Below are positions 1 through 7,948 of a stretch of 64,000 nt of DNA, one piece after another. Below the pieces are notes generated by a model. That model ran no database searches. It saw only the letters and a program-made list of their open reading frames with translations, and had not been told where the DNA came from. Each line of letters opens with the position of its first letter. Position 1 is the stretch's first letter. Origin of the DNA: Croceimicrobium sp963977415 (GTDB taxonomy: Bacteria; Bacteroidota; Bacteroidia; Flavobacteriales; Schleiferiaceae); contig CAXBOS010000002.1 in NCBI GenBank assembly GCA_963977415.1, positions 62,001 through 126,000 on the forward strand. Reading direction: 5' to 3'. The position numbers and the translations under genes were made by a program.

Positions 1-2
1 TA

Positions 3-1055
3 ATAGAAATAATGAGCGCCATAAGTATTGGCCTTGTTGTGTGGTATGGTGGTTTGCAAGCAGCCGGGGTAAGTGAAAAATATTCGCTGCAAATTTGGAT
101 GCATAATTTCTTTAACTGGGCCGGTGATGCTCCCAGTAGAGATATCACGTTGGGTGAAATAACCGCCATTATAATTTTTGTAAACATGCTATTTCGTCCT
201 TTGCGCCAGCTAGCTGATCGCTTCAATACTTTGCAAATGGGCATGGTAAGTAGCGAAAGAGTTTTTAAGGTATTAGACACTAAAGATAGAATAGAGGATA
301 AAGGGGAAGAGGAGCTTTCGGATGTAAAAGGGGAAATAGAATTTAGAAATGTAACCTTCGGGTATTTACCAGATGAGCCAATTATTAAAAATGTGAGTTT
401 TAGGGCGGCTCCAGGCGAAACCCTTGCGATAGTAGGAGCAACAGGAGCCGGTAAGTCAACTTTGATAAACCTGTTGGGCCGTTTTTATGAAATCTGGGAA
501 GGTGAAATACTACTCGATGGGGTGGATATCCGGAAAATTAAATTGGGTAACCTAAGAGAGAATATAGCTGTGGTGCTCCAAGATGTGTTTTTATTTAGTG
601 ATTCCATTAAAAACAACATTACCCTAAATAAGGATATCAGTCACGAAGAAGTGGCGGAAGCCGCCGCATTTATTGGGGTAAACGATTTTATTGAATCTCT
701 GCCAGATCAGTATAGTTACAATGTGCAGGAAAGGGGTAATATGCTTTCCGTGGGCCAAAGACAATTACTTTCCTTCTTAAGGGCCTATGTTTCCAATCCC
801 TCAGTTTTGGTTTTAGATGAAGCGACCAGCTCTATTGACACCCAAAGTGAGCAATTGATTCAAAAAGCTATCGAAAAGATTACCGAAGGTCGCACTTCAG
901 TAGTTATTGCCCATAGGTTAGCGACCATTAAAAAGGCGAATAAAATTATAGTTATGGATCACGGTGAAGTGGTGGAAGAGGGCACCCACGATGAACTTTT
1001 AGCTAAAGGTGGATTTTATACTAGACTTTATACTATGCAATTTTCTCAGGTATAA
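3..1055 (+). CDS. ABC exporter, ATP-binding and C-terminal membrane part (5' end cut by window)
   Basis: This is the C-terminal part of a fused membrane/ATPase ABC exporter of the MsbA/MdlB type, an inner-membrane pump for lipids or hydrophobic compounds. The frame is open through the window edge, so the ATG at 12 is internal. Counting from that ATG, the last transmembrane helices end near residue 65. The nucleotide-binding domain follows with Walker A GATGAGKST (142-150), Q-loop Gln190, signature LSVGQ (245-249), Walker B VLVLDE (265-270) and the switch His301. All catalytic motifs are intact, so it should be an active ATPase. The substrate cannot be read from the sequence. The next gene starts 14 bases downstream and is probably co-transcribed. 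Confidence 0.93.
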   Translation: MEIMSAISIGLVVWYGGLQAAGVSEKYSLQIWMHNFFNWAGDAPSRDITLGEITAIIIFVNMLFRPLRQLADRFNTLQMGMVSSERVFKVLDTKDRIEDKGEEELSDVKGEIEFRNVTFGYLPDEPIIKNVSFRAAPGETLAIVGATGAGKSTLINLLGRFYEIWEGEILLDGVDIRKIKLGNLRENIAVVLQDVFLFSDSIKNNITLNKDISHEEVAEAAAFIGVNDFIESLPDQYSYNVQERGNMLSVGQRQLLSFLRAYVSNPSVLVLDEATSSIDTQSEQLIQKAIEKITEGRTSVVIAHRLATIKKANKIIVMDHGEVVEEGTHDELLAKGGFYTRLYTMQFSQV

Positions 1056-1069
1056 ATTGAACATTTAAG

Positions 1070-1420
1070 ATGAGTAATGCACAATCACATAGTGCCCGCA
1101 ATTGGGTTTTTTGGTTTCACCTATTAATTACTCTATTGGCTTGGCTTGGGCCATTTTTATTTTCTTGGTACCTAATGGTTACTGCTTACCTATTAGTTGT
1201 AATTCAATTTATCCTTTTCAATAGATGCTTGTTAAATGCCAAGCACGATTTAGATGTTAGCGACGATACTACCTTTTATTCGCATCTACTGGAAAGTGCA
1301 GGTTTTAAGCCAAATAGAACGAAGCTGAAAAATTTTGTAAGAAAATATCTTTATGTCTTATTGTCTCTAGTAACTCTAATTTGGCAATTGCTTTTAGGTT
1401 TTGAAGCACTCCTTTTTTAG
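1070..1420 (+). CDS. small inner-membrane protein of unknown function
   Basis: A 116-residue protein with two adjacent hydrophobic segments (about 11-30 and 33-50) and a third near the C-terminus (about 93-114), separated by a polar loop of about 40 residues containing several acidic residues. I do not recognise the family. It lies 14 bases after the ABC exporter, which suggests co-transcription, and its last four bases overlap the end of the convergent YeiH-type gene. The coding frame is supported by a clean ATG, the tight spacing and consistent hydrophobicity. A role beside the exporter is only a guess. Confidence 0.7.
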   Translation: MSNAQSHSARNWVFWFHLLITLLAWLGPFLFSWYLMVTAYLLVVIQFILFNRCLLNAKHDLDVSDDTTFYSHLLESAGFKPNRTKLKNFVRKYLYVLLSLVTLIWQLLLGFEALLF

Positions 1421-2349
1421 TTATACCAAAAGATAAAGGCCAAACTACTTACGGAGATAAAAATCCATAGGCTCAATCCTAAAATTAAGGAAGGCAATCC
1501 GGCTTTCTTGATTTTTTCAACGGAAAGTCCAGCCCCTACTAAAAACAATGTGGCGGTAAGAATTCGTCGCGAAACTTGGCTAATGCCCTCACTGATTTCC
1601 TTTGGGAAACCCAGATAGGAGTTAATAATAATTGCGGCAATAAAGAGTAGAATAAAATAAGGAAACTTAATTTTCCCTTCGCTTTTAAAGATTCTGGCAG
1701 TAATTAGTGCTAAAGGAATAATCCATAAGGCTCTCGCGAGCTTTACGGTAGTGGCAATTTCTAAGGCTTCTTCACCGTAGGCAGCAGCAGCTCCCACAAC
1801 AGAGCTTGTATCATGTATGGCAATGGCTGCCCATAAGCCAAATTGTCCCTGACTGAGATTAAGAGCTTCACCAATAAAAGGGAAGATTATCAAGGCCACA
1901 GAGTTTAATAAAAAAACGGTACCCATAGCCATGCTTATATCGCGTTCATTAGCTTTTATAATTGGAGCGATAGCAGCAATAGCACTACCTCCACAAATGG
2001 CGGTACCAGAAGAGAGTAAATAACTAGAACGGCTATTTAATTTTAAGGCCTTCCCTAGAAGCCAGCCTAATAAGAGAGTAGTGCTAATACTTACTACTGT
2101 TATTAAAAATCCATCTGCCCCAGCACCAATAGCCTTTTCGGCTGAAAGGCCAAAACCCAAACCAACTACTGCTGATTTTAAAGTCCAATTTACGGCCTCC
2201 TTGTTTTGTTTAGCGTAGGGGTTAGCTAAGAAATGACTGAACAAAAAGCCTAATAGCAAGGCAACTGGGGGATTAATCCAGGGGCTAAGACTTAGGGCAA
2301 TTAAAATCCAAAAAATTACTTTTAATAGTAGGGCTGACTGTTTGAACAA
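1417..2349 (-). CDS. YeiH-family putative sulfate exporter (UPF0324)
   Basis: A hydrophobic protein of about 310 residues with roughly ten membrane helices. The conserved YeiH-family stretch TAICGGSAIAA is present in the middle of the protein, as is the second half with HDTSSVVGAAAAYG. Members are annotated as putative sulfate exporters; the transported substrate is not experimentally clear for most. The frame is open further upstream to a TTG at 2388, but a perfect -7 element (TATCTTTG, minus strand) at 2364-2371 lies inside that extension. I therefore prefer the TTG at 2349, giving an N-terminus beginning FKQSALLLK directly before the first helix. The start remains uncertain. Confidence 0.85.
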   Translation of the reverse strand: MFKQSALLLKVIFWILIALSLSPWINPPVALLLGFLFSHFLANPYAKQNKEAVNWTLKSAVVGLGFGLSAEKAIGAGADGFLITVVSISTTLLLGWLLGKALKLNSRSSYLLSSGTAICGGSAIAAIAPIIKANERDISMAMGTVFLLNSVALIIFPFIGEALNLSQGQFGLWAAIAIHDTSSVVGAAAAYGEEALEIATTVKLARALWIIPLALITARIFKSEGKIKFPYFILLFIAAIIINSYLGFPKEISEGISQVSRRILTATLFLVGAGLSVEKIKKAGLPSLILGLSLWIFISVSSLAFIFWYN

Positions 2350-2363
2350 GACTATTTTTTTTG

Positions 2364-2371
2364 CAAAGATA
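2364..2371 (-). promoter_or_regulatory. -7 promoter element for the YeiH-type gene
   Basis: The minus strand reads TATCTTTG, an exact match to the Bacteroidota TAnnTTTG element. It lies 14 bases before the TTG at 2349. A TTG box is found about 14 bases upstream, closer than the usual spacing. Confidence 0.45.
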
Positions 2372-2459
2372 GGTTCTAGCCATAGCAATTTGGTGACGCA
2401 TGCTACCGATTATAGATATCACTTCCCTGAATGGATAAATCGAATTTTAATTAATAAAA

Positions 2460-3095
2460 CTAAAGGCTATGGCAATAACCAATGCCTAAGCGAATCATGA
2501 GGTCGGGGGCGGCTCCTGTGCCAGCAATGCCATCCACTGCATCACTTAAAGCCATTCTTCCTCCCATAAAAAGGTCGATGCAGTTACGCGGATTAATGCG
2601 GATTTTAACTCCCCCTAACAAATCTCCGTAAGGGAAAAGAATTAAGCCCTCAAACACGGTAAAAGCAGAGTTGATATTGTGGCTTTCAATTATTTCGTTA
2701 GTATGTGCACTTATACCTGCATAGCCAGACATATAGAAGCGATAAGGATGATACATGGAGGGTCTTTTGTCCTTTTGGAAAAGATAAAGAGTTAGCCCTC
2801 CACCCAAATTGTATTGACTTGCTTTGGTGTGATTAAAACTGATTTCAGAGCCTGCCTGAGTATAGTCTATATTGATTTGATAAAAACTGATTTCACCATT
2901 GATTTCCAAGTTTCTCAAGAAAAAAGGCGCGGCCATTCGTAGGTTAAGTCCGAGGCCAAAATCATCACCAATTCTTGATCCACCCGTTGTTTCACCTAAA
3001 ACACTAAGGGCAGTTCCATGAAAGGTTACGCTGGAATTCTGAGCCTTAGAAGTCTTGGCTAAAAAAATGATTAGTAAAACGACAAGTACCCTCAT
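2460..3095 (-). CDS. outer-membrane beta-barrel protein, paralogue C
   Basis: A 211-residue protein with a signal peptide (hydrophobic 3-15, cleavage probably after SKA at 17) and alternating polar/hydrophobic strands with a terminal aromatic-rich strand, as in small outer-membrane barrels. It shares with the next two genes a GETTGGS-type motif near residue 35 and a DAVDGIAGTG-type motif near the C-terminus, so the three are paralogues. Function is unknown. It is separated from the other two by 175 bases and has its own candidate -7 element, so it is probably transcribed alone. Confidence 0.75.
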   Translation of the reverse strand: MRVLVVLLIIFLAKTSKAQNSSVTFHGTALSVLGETTGGSRIGDDFGLGLNLRMAAPFFLRNLEINGEISFYQINIDYTQAGSEISFNHTKASQYNLGGGLTLYLFQKDKRPSMYHPYRFYMSGYAGISAHTNEIIESHNINSAFTVFEGLILFPYGDLLGGVKIRINPRNCIDLFMGGRMALSDAVDGIAGTGAAPDLMIRLGIGYCHSL

Positions 3096-3138
3096 TAAGC
3101 TTTGATAAACTAAATTTCCCCTCCTGTTTGAGCCGGTT

Positions 3139-3146
3139 CAAATTTA
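3139..3146 (-). promoter_or_regulatory. candidate -7 element for the outer-membrane protein gene at 2460-3095
   Basis: The minus strand reads TAAATTTG, matching TAnnTTTG, 43 bases before the ATG. The surroundings are AT-rich, so chance occurrence is possible. Confidence 0.3.
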
Positions 3147-3270
3147 TCAAAATTTATTTCGATACAACAAATTAGGTTGTAAATAATTGATAATAAGTAT
3201 TCAAGGGATTCTAACTTTTTATTTAGGATAGCCTTTTTACCTGAATATCAAAAGCTGAAGTAATGAAGGG

Positions 3271-3930
3271 CTATTTTAAGTTATAAGATATTCCAAAACG
3301 GACAATACCCATAATATCGGGAGAATCTGTGGCTCCAATAAGGCCATCAACCTCATCAGAAAGAGTAGTTCTAATGGCGGCATTAAAGTTTACCGACCAA
3401 GTGGGGTTAACTCTAACATTTAAACCACCGCCTAATTCACCGAAGGGTAATACAAAAGTGCCTTGCAGGTTGGGAAAGTTAAAGTTCTCGCTAAAATTCA
3501 GACTATTATTTTGTACCAATAGTCCTGCTAAAACAGAAACATAGGTACGAAAAGGTTGGTACAAGCTTACTAACTCGGTACTTTTATTCAAATAGATATT
3601 TAAACCAATACCTGCAGAAGTTTGGGTACAAGTTCCCTCCATGACCCCGATGTTTTGAGGGTTGCTTTGTTCTATGTAATCTAAACGGAGGTTATAATAC
3701 TCCAATTTGGAAATAAACTCGATTTTATTTTTGTAGAGGGGAGCGTTATAGCCAATACCAGAGCCTATTGCCATATCATCACTTAGTAAAGCGCCACCAG
3801 AAGCTTCACCTTGTACGACCATAATTCCGGCAAAAAAGTTTAAATTATTTCTTTGTGCATTAATGTGGAAACTGCTCAGAATGAGGATTAGAAAAAGAAT
3901 AAAAGAATGAAATCGTTTTAAAAAGAGCAT
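3271..3930 (-). CDS. outer-membrane beta-barrel protein, paralogue B
   Basis: A 219-residue protein with a signal peptide (hydrophobic 8-22, cleavage near INA/QR at 25) and beta-barrel character ending in the strand IVRFGISYNLK. It carries QGEASGGALLSDD near residue 37 and SDEVDGLIGATDSPD near the C-terminus, matching its neighbours in motif order and spacing. No function is recognised. It begins 24 bases after the end of paralogue A and is probably in the same operon as paralogue A and the SPFH gene. Confidence 0.75.
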   Translation of the reverse strand: MLFLKRFHSFILFLILILSSFHINAQRNNLNFFAGIMVVQGEASGGALLSDDMAIGSGIGYNAPLYKNKIEFISKLEYYNLRLDYIEQSNPQNIGVMEGTCTQTSAGIGLNIYLNKSTELVSLYQPFRTYVSVLAGLLVQNNSLNFSENFNFPNLQGTFVLPFGELGGGLNVRVNPTWSVNFNAAIRTTLSDEVDGLIGATDSPDIMGIVRFGISYNLK

Positions 3931-3954
3931 ATAAAATATGTTTTAGCGAAGCAC

Positions 3955-4614
3955 TTACAAATTAATGGCAAAGCCAAGAGATAATGAAACGATCCAATCA
4001 TTAAATTCTGTATGTCCTCCAATTCCGTCCCATAAGTCATTGGTTCCGTGACGAAAATTAGCATTAGCCTCTACGCTCCAAATTTCATTAAGATAAAAAC
4101 GATAACCTGCTTCTACTTGAAAAGCTAAATCTCGGCTAGCGCCATCTTTAATGGTGATGTTGTCACCATCACTAAATAGGGGAGTATTGGTTTCATTGGT
4201 AAAAAAAGTTCCCCCAATGTCAGCGCCAAGAAAAGGCGCCGAATGGCCGAAGCGCGGAAGATATCTTCGCGTATAAGAGTCAAAATAGAAACGCAAACCC
4301 ACAGAAGTGAAAAAGTGCTCGGAATGGGTGTTAAAGCTAACTAATTGACCATTAACGGAATTTACATCAATATCGGCGATAATTCGGTTATAGTTTACTT
4401 GAGCCATAATTTGCCAGCGACTATCCTTCAAAGCAATGGCATAGTAAAGATGGGATTGAACGCCAATCTCTTCTACAATAGATTGTAAGTCATCAGAGGT
4501 TTCACCCTTAAAAGCCGCTCCTCCTAAACCAAATCCAAAAGTTTGGTTTTGAGCCATGATACTTGAGGAAAATAGGCTCATATAAAATAGGATAATTAGT
4601 CTGTTTAAACGCAT
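3955..4614 (-). CDS. outer-membrane beta-barrel protein, paralogue A
   Basis: A 219-residue protein with a signal peptide (hydrophobic 6-19, cleavage after MAQ) and a barrel-like pattern ending SLSLGFAINL. It is the most divergent of the three paralogues: KGETSDD replaces the Gly-rich first motif, and DLWDGIGGHTEFND replaces the second. It starts only four bases after the SPFH gene stop, so the two are co-transcribed. Function is unknown. Confidence 0.75.
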   Translation of the reverse strand: MRLNRLIILFYMSLFSSSIMAQNQTFGFGLGGAAFKGETSDDLQSIVEEIGVQSHLYYAIALKDSRWQIMAQVNYNRIIADIDVNSVNGQLVSFNTHSEHFFTSVGLRFYFDSYTRRYLPRFGHSAPFLGADIGGTFFTNETNTPLFSDGDNITIKDGASRDLAFQVEAGYRFYLNEIWSVEANANFRHGTNDLWDGIGGHTEFNDWIVSLSLGFAINL

Positions 4615-4618
4615 CTAT

Positions 4619-5527
4619 TTATTCTGATTTTTTAGGATTCATTTTAGATACTTCATTACCCACGGCAAATGAAGTAACCAATTCGTTTAGCATATTACTA
4701 GCGGCATTGGGAGAGTTGGGCATTAAGATCAGATTACTTTGTGTGTTTTCGCTAATAGCGTGTAAAGTATCATAGTGCTGCGTAATTACTATTAAAGCAG
4801 AAGCCTCTTGCGAGTTAATACCTACTTTATTAAGTACTTCAACCGACTCTTCTAAACCGCGAGCAATTTCTCTTCTTTGATCCGCAATTCCCTGTCCTTG
4901 TAAACGTTTGCTCTCCGCTTCTGCCGTAGCTTTGGCTACAATGCGAATTCTTTCTGCTTCCCCATCGTATTCTGCCGCTACCTTTTCTCTTTCGGCTGCA
5001 TTAATGCGATTCATGGCATTTTTCACAGCATCATCAGGATCAATGTCCGTAACAAGGGCTTTAATTATACCATAACCATAGGTGTTCATGGCTTCTTCAA
5101 GCTCACGCTTAATCGCATTGGCGATATCATCTTTCTTTTCAAAAACATCGTCGAGGCGCAGCTTTGGTACTTCCGCACGAACAGTATCAAATACATAGGA
5201 AGTAATTTGTGCCTGCGGGTTTTCTAAGCGATAGAATGCATCAAATACCGCCGTGTTTAACACCATATACTGTACTGAAACCTTCATTTGAACAAAAACA
5301 TCGTCTTTCGTTTTCGTTTCTACCAATACATCTAATTGCTGTATTCTTAAATTTACTCGTCCTGCCACACGATCCACTAAAGGTATTAGTAAATGAATCC
5401 CTGGTGATCGAGTGTTTAGAAATTTCCCAAATCGTTCAACCACTGCAATTTGCTGTTGCTTAACAATAAAAAGTCCGAAGAAAATTATAATCAGCAGGAG
5501 AACGAGGAGTAAAATATAGGGTAGCAT
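4619..5527 (-). CDS. SPFH/Band 7 membrane protein (stomatin/QmcA-like)
   Basis: A 302-residue protein with one N-terminal membrane anchor (about 2-22), an SPFH domain (about 23-180, beginning VKQQQIAVVERFGKF) and an alanine/glutamate/arginine-rich helical region (about 175-230) typical of stomatin and QmcA oligomers. Such proteins form ring-like membrane scaffolds and often act with membrane proteases; no NfeD partner is seen here. It is the first gene of a probable operon with two outer-membrane protein genes. The divergent J-domain gene begins 82 bases away. No exact TAnnTTTG element is found upstream. Confidence 0.9.
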   Translation of the reverse strand: MLPYILLLVLLLIIIFFGLFIVKQQQIAVVERFGKFLNTRSPGIHLLIPLVDRVAGRVNLRIQQLDVLVETKTKDDVFVQMKVSVQYMVLNTAVFDAFYRLENPQAQITSYVFDTVRAEVPKLRLDDVFEKKDDIANAIKRELEEAMNTYGYGIIKALVTDIDPDDAVKNAMNRINAAEREKVAAEYDGEAERIRIVAKATAEAESKRLQGQGIADQRREIARGLEESVEVLNKVGINSQEASALIVITQHYDTLHAISENTQSNLILMPNSPNAASNMLNELVTSFAVGNEVSKMNPKKSE

Positions 5528-5609
5528 AAAATTGTTTGATTAATAATCGTCAAGTTAAGGATTTATCAGAGTATTTTTAAAGCCTCAATAAACAAATTTT
5601 AAGGATTTT

Positions 5610-6524
5610 TTGGATCAGTACTATCAAGTTTTAGGCTTATCAGCCAATGCCTCCAAAATAGAGGTCAAAAAAGCTTATCGGAGGTTAGCAATGCGCTATC
5701 ATCCCGATCTGAATCCGAACGGAAAAGAAAAATTTAAAGAAATTGTAGAAGCATACGAAATAATAAGTGGCTATCGTAAAACTAAGAATCAGAATAAAAA
5801 GCTGAGCGACGAGGAGCGACAGCGCCTTTATGAATTGTTGAAAAAGGCCGCTGCGGAAAAAGCACGAAAAAAAGCTTTTGCTAGAGCTGCTTTGCGGCGC
5901 GAGCAGAAACAAGAAGAACAAAATAGAGCTTATCGTGCCGCTATTACTACCTTTTTCGTTATTGTAATTTTATCTTTCAGCAGTATTTATAGTTACCAAT
6001 TTGTTTTGGCCTTTTATATTAATGCTAACCCAAGCAATAGCACGGCAGAAGTAATTGGGATAGAAAGAAACCGGGTAATTTATCGCTTCAAAGTAGGCGA
6101 TGAGTATTATCGCGATAAAGCATATGTGCGTGGGGTAGGAGTACAAATGCTTGCTGGTAACGGTATGCCACTTAAAATTGGCGATTCTTTTGCCCTTCAA
6201 TTTCGGGAGGGTTCGCCAAAGTGGCATAGGATACTTTACGATAGAGTTTCAAGTGTAACCTTTAATCGCTATTTGGATAAAGTTACCGATCGTATTTTAA
6301 AACTTTACCAAAACCAGAAGGGTACCGCTGCCGAAATTACAGAGCACAAGGCGCGCTGTATGGCTTTACTAACCTATGAGTATTTTGGTCTTAAAGCTTG
6401 GTCTGCCATTTACTTTGCCAATGAAAACCCTTTTGAAAACTATTCAAATAATGTGGTTACGTGGTATTTCTTCGAACAATCATCGCGTTATAATGAAGCT
6501 TTAAAGGATTGCCGTATACTCTAG
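5610..6524 (+). CDS. membrane-anchored J-domain protein
   Basis: A 304-residue protein with an N-terminal J domain (about 3-60) containing the HPD tripeptide at 31-33, which in this family stimulates DnaK ATPase. A basic, helical stretch (about 62-108) and one membrane helix (about 111-132) follow, then a C-terminal domain of about 170 residues that I do not recognise. The start is TTG: it gives the canonical J-domain opening MDQYYQVLGL and no ATG is available. The domain order suggests it recruits DnaK to the membrane. The hisS promoter overlaps the region just after its stop. Confidence 0.88.
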   Translation: MDQYYQVLGLSANASKIEVKKAYRRLAMRYHPDLNPNGKEKFKEIVEAYEIISGYRKTKNQNKKLSDEERQRLYELLKKAAAEKARKKAFARAALRREQKQEEQNRAYRAAITTFFVIVILSFSSIYSYQFVLAFYINANPSNSTAEVIGIERNRVIYRFKVGDEYYRDKAYVRGVGVQMLAGNGMPLKIGDSFALQFREGSPKWHRILYDRVSSVTFNRYLDKVTDRILKLYQNQKGTAAEITEHKARCMALLTYEYFGLKAWSAIYFANENPFENYSNNVVTWYFFEQSSRYNEALKDCRIL

Positions 6525-6543
6525 GCAGACGCTATTTTTTGGC

Positions 6544-6551
6544 TACTTTTG
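6544..6551 (+). promoter_or_regulatory. -7 promoter element for hisS
   Basis: TACTTTTG matches TAnnTTTG and lies 14 bases before the hisS ATG at 6566. It falls inside the upstream TTG extension of the frame, which supports the ATG as the true start. Confidence 0.5.
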
Positions 6552-6565
6552 CCGCAAAATTTTTT

Positions 6566-7948
6566 ATGTCTTATAGTCCCTCTCTACCTAAAGGAACGCG
6601 AGATCAATTGCCACAAGCAATGCTTAATCGCGAGTATATATTAAGAATTTTAAAAGATTCTTTTAAAAAGTTCGGCTTTCAGGCAATCGAAACTCCTGCC
6701 ATGGAAAAGCTTTCTACCCTTACTGGTAAATATGGCGAAGAGGGAGACCGCTTAATTTTTAAAATATTGCCTCGAGGCGAAAAATTAACGAAGGCATTGG
6801 CCGATGGAGATGAAGCGGAACAAGCTTTAAATCAGAATGTTGAAGAGGCTTTGCGTTACGATTTAACGGTTCCTTTTGCTCGCTTTGTGGTACAAAATCG
6901 CAATGAATTAGTATTTCCTTTTAAGCGTTATCAAATTCAACCAGTTTGGCGTGCGGATAGGCCTCAAAAGGGACGTTATCGTGAGTTTTATCAGTGTGAT
7001 GCTGATGTGGTAGGCTCTGATTCACTTCTTTTAGAACTGGATTTTATTTCACTGTATAGCGAGGTTTTTGAAAGACTTAAATTACCCGTAGAAATTCGTC
7101 TTAATCACCGCAAAGTATTAGCAGGTATCGTTGAGAATTTCGGACTAAGCGATCACTTCGGTGCTTTTACCGTGGCGCTGGATAAACTAGATAAAATTGG
7201 TCTGAATGGTGTTATAAATGAAATGAAGGCCAAGGAAATGGGCGCATCTGCGGAAGCAGCGATAACTAGTATTGCTGGCTTGAAAGGTTCCAATGAGGAA
7301 ATGCTAGCCCTGCTACCTTCTTTAATTGGCGAGTCAGAAATGGGCGCTGAAGGATTAAGAGATTTACGCTTCATACTTAATCAGGCTAAAGAGATTGGAG
7401 TTGATAAACAATTATTTTTTGATTTTACGCTGGCTCGCGGACTGGATTATTATACCGGTGCAATCTTCGAGGTGAAAGCCAGTGGTATAGATATTGGATC
7501 AATCGGTGGAGGTGGTCGTTATGATGATCTTACCGGTATTTTTGGTTTAAACGATATGCCAGGAATCGGTATTTCTTTCGGACTTGATCGCATTGAATTG
7601 GCCCTAATGGATGCTAATCTTTTACCCGAGCTGAAGTCAGAAACTACCGAAGTACTTTTCATTAATTTTGGTCAAGAGGAGGCGCTTTATTCAATGAAGC
7701 TAGCGCGGGAACTGAGGCAGCTAAACGTTAAATCGGAGGTTTACCCCGACGAAGCCAAGCTCAAAAAACAAATGGCTTATGCCAATAAGAAGGAAGTTTC
7801 TTTTGTAGTAATGATTGGTTCAAATGAAATGTCAAGTGGTCGCTTTACCGTGAAGGATATGAAAAGTGGAGAGCAGCTGGAAATGGGAAGAATAGAGTTA
7901 TTGGAAAAATTTAACAGCGCACATTCAAATACTTATGGAAAGCACTAA
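6566..7948 (+). CDS. hisS: histidyl-tRNA synthetase
   Basis: This class II synthetase of 460 residues charges tRNA-His. The N-terminus has SLPKGTRDQLP. Class II motif 2 is near YDLTVPFARFV and RYREFYQCDADVVG. The histidine-specific motifs RGLDYYTGAIFE and GGGGRYDDLTGIFG follow, and a C-terminal anticodon-binding domain occupies about the last 95 residues. The open frame reaches a TTG at 6509, but that extension overlaps the J-domain gene and contains a -7 element, so the ATG at 6566 is chosen. Its last 14 bases overlap hutH, linking charging and breakdown of the same amino acid. Confidence 0.96.
   Translation: MSYSPSLPKGTRDQLPQAMLNREYILRILKDSFKKFGFQAIETPAMEKLSTLTGKYGEEGDRLIFKILPRGEKLTKALADGDEAEQALNQNVEEALRYDLTVPFARFVVQNRNELVFPFKRYQIQPVWRADRPQKGRYREFYQCDADVVGSDSLLLELDFISLYSEVFERLKLPVEIRLNHRKVLAGIVENFGLSDHFGAFTVALDKLDKIGLNGVINEMKAKEMGASAEAAITSIAGLKGSNEEMLALLPSLIGESEMGAEGLRDLRFILNQAKEIGVDKQLFFDFTLARGLDYYTGAIFEVKASGIDIGSIGGGGRYDDLTGIFGLNDMPGIGISFGLDRIELALMDANLLPELKSETTEVLFINFGQEEALYSMKLARELRQLNVKSEVYPDEAKLKKQMAYANKKEVSFVVMIGSNEMSSGRFTVKDMKSGEQLEMGRIELLEKFNSAHSNTYGKH

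Noticed and set aside
6509..6565. TTG start adding 19 residues to HisS
   Set aside because: The extension overlaps the J-domain gene, contains a -7 element and has no match to the HisS N-terminus; the ATG at 6566 fits.
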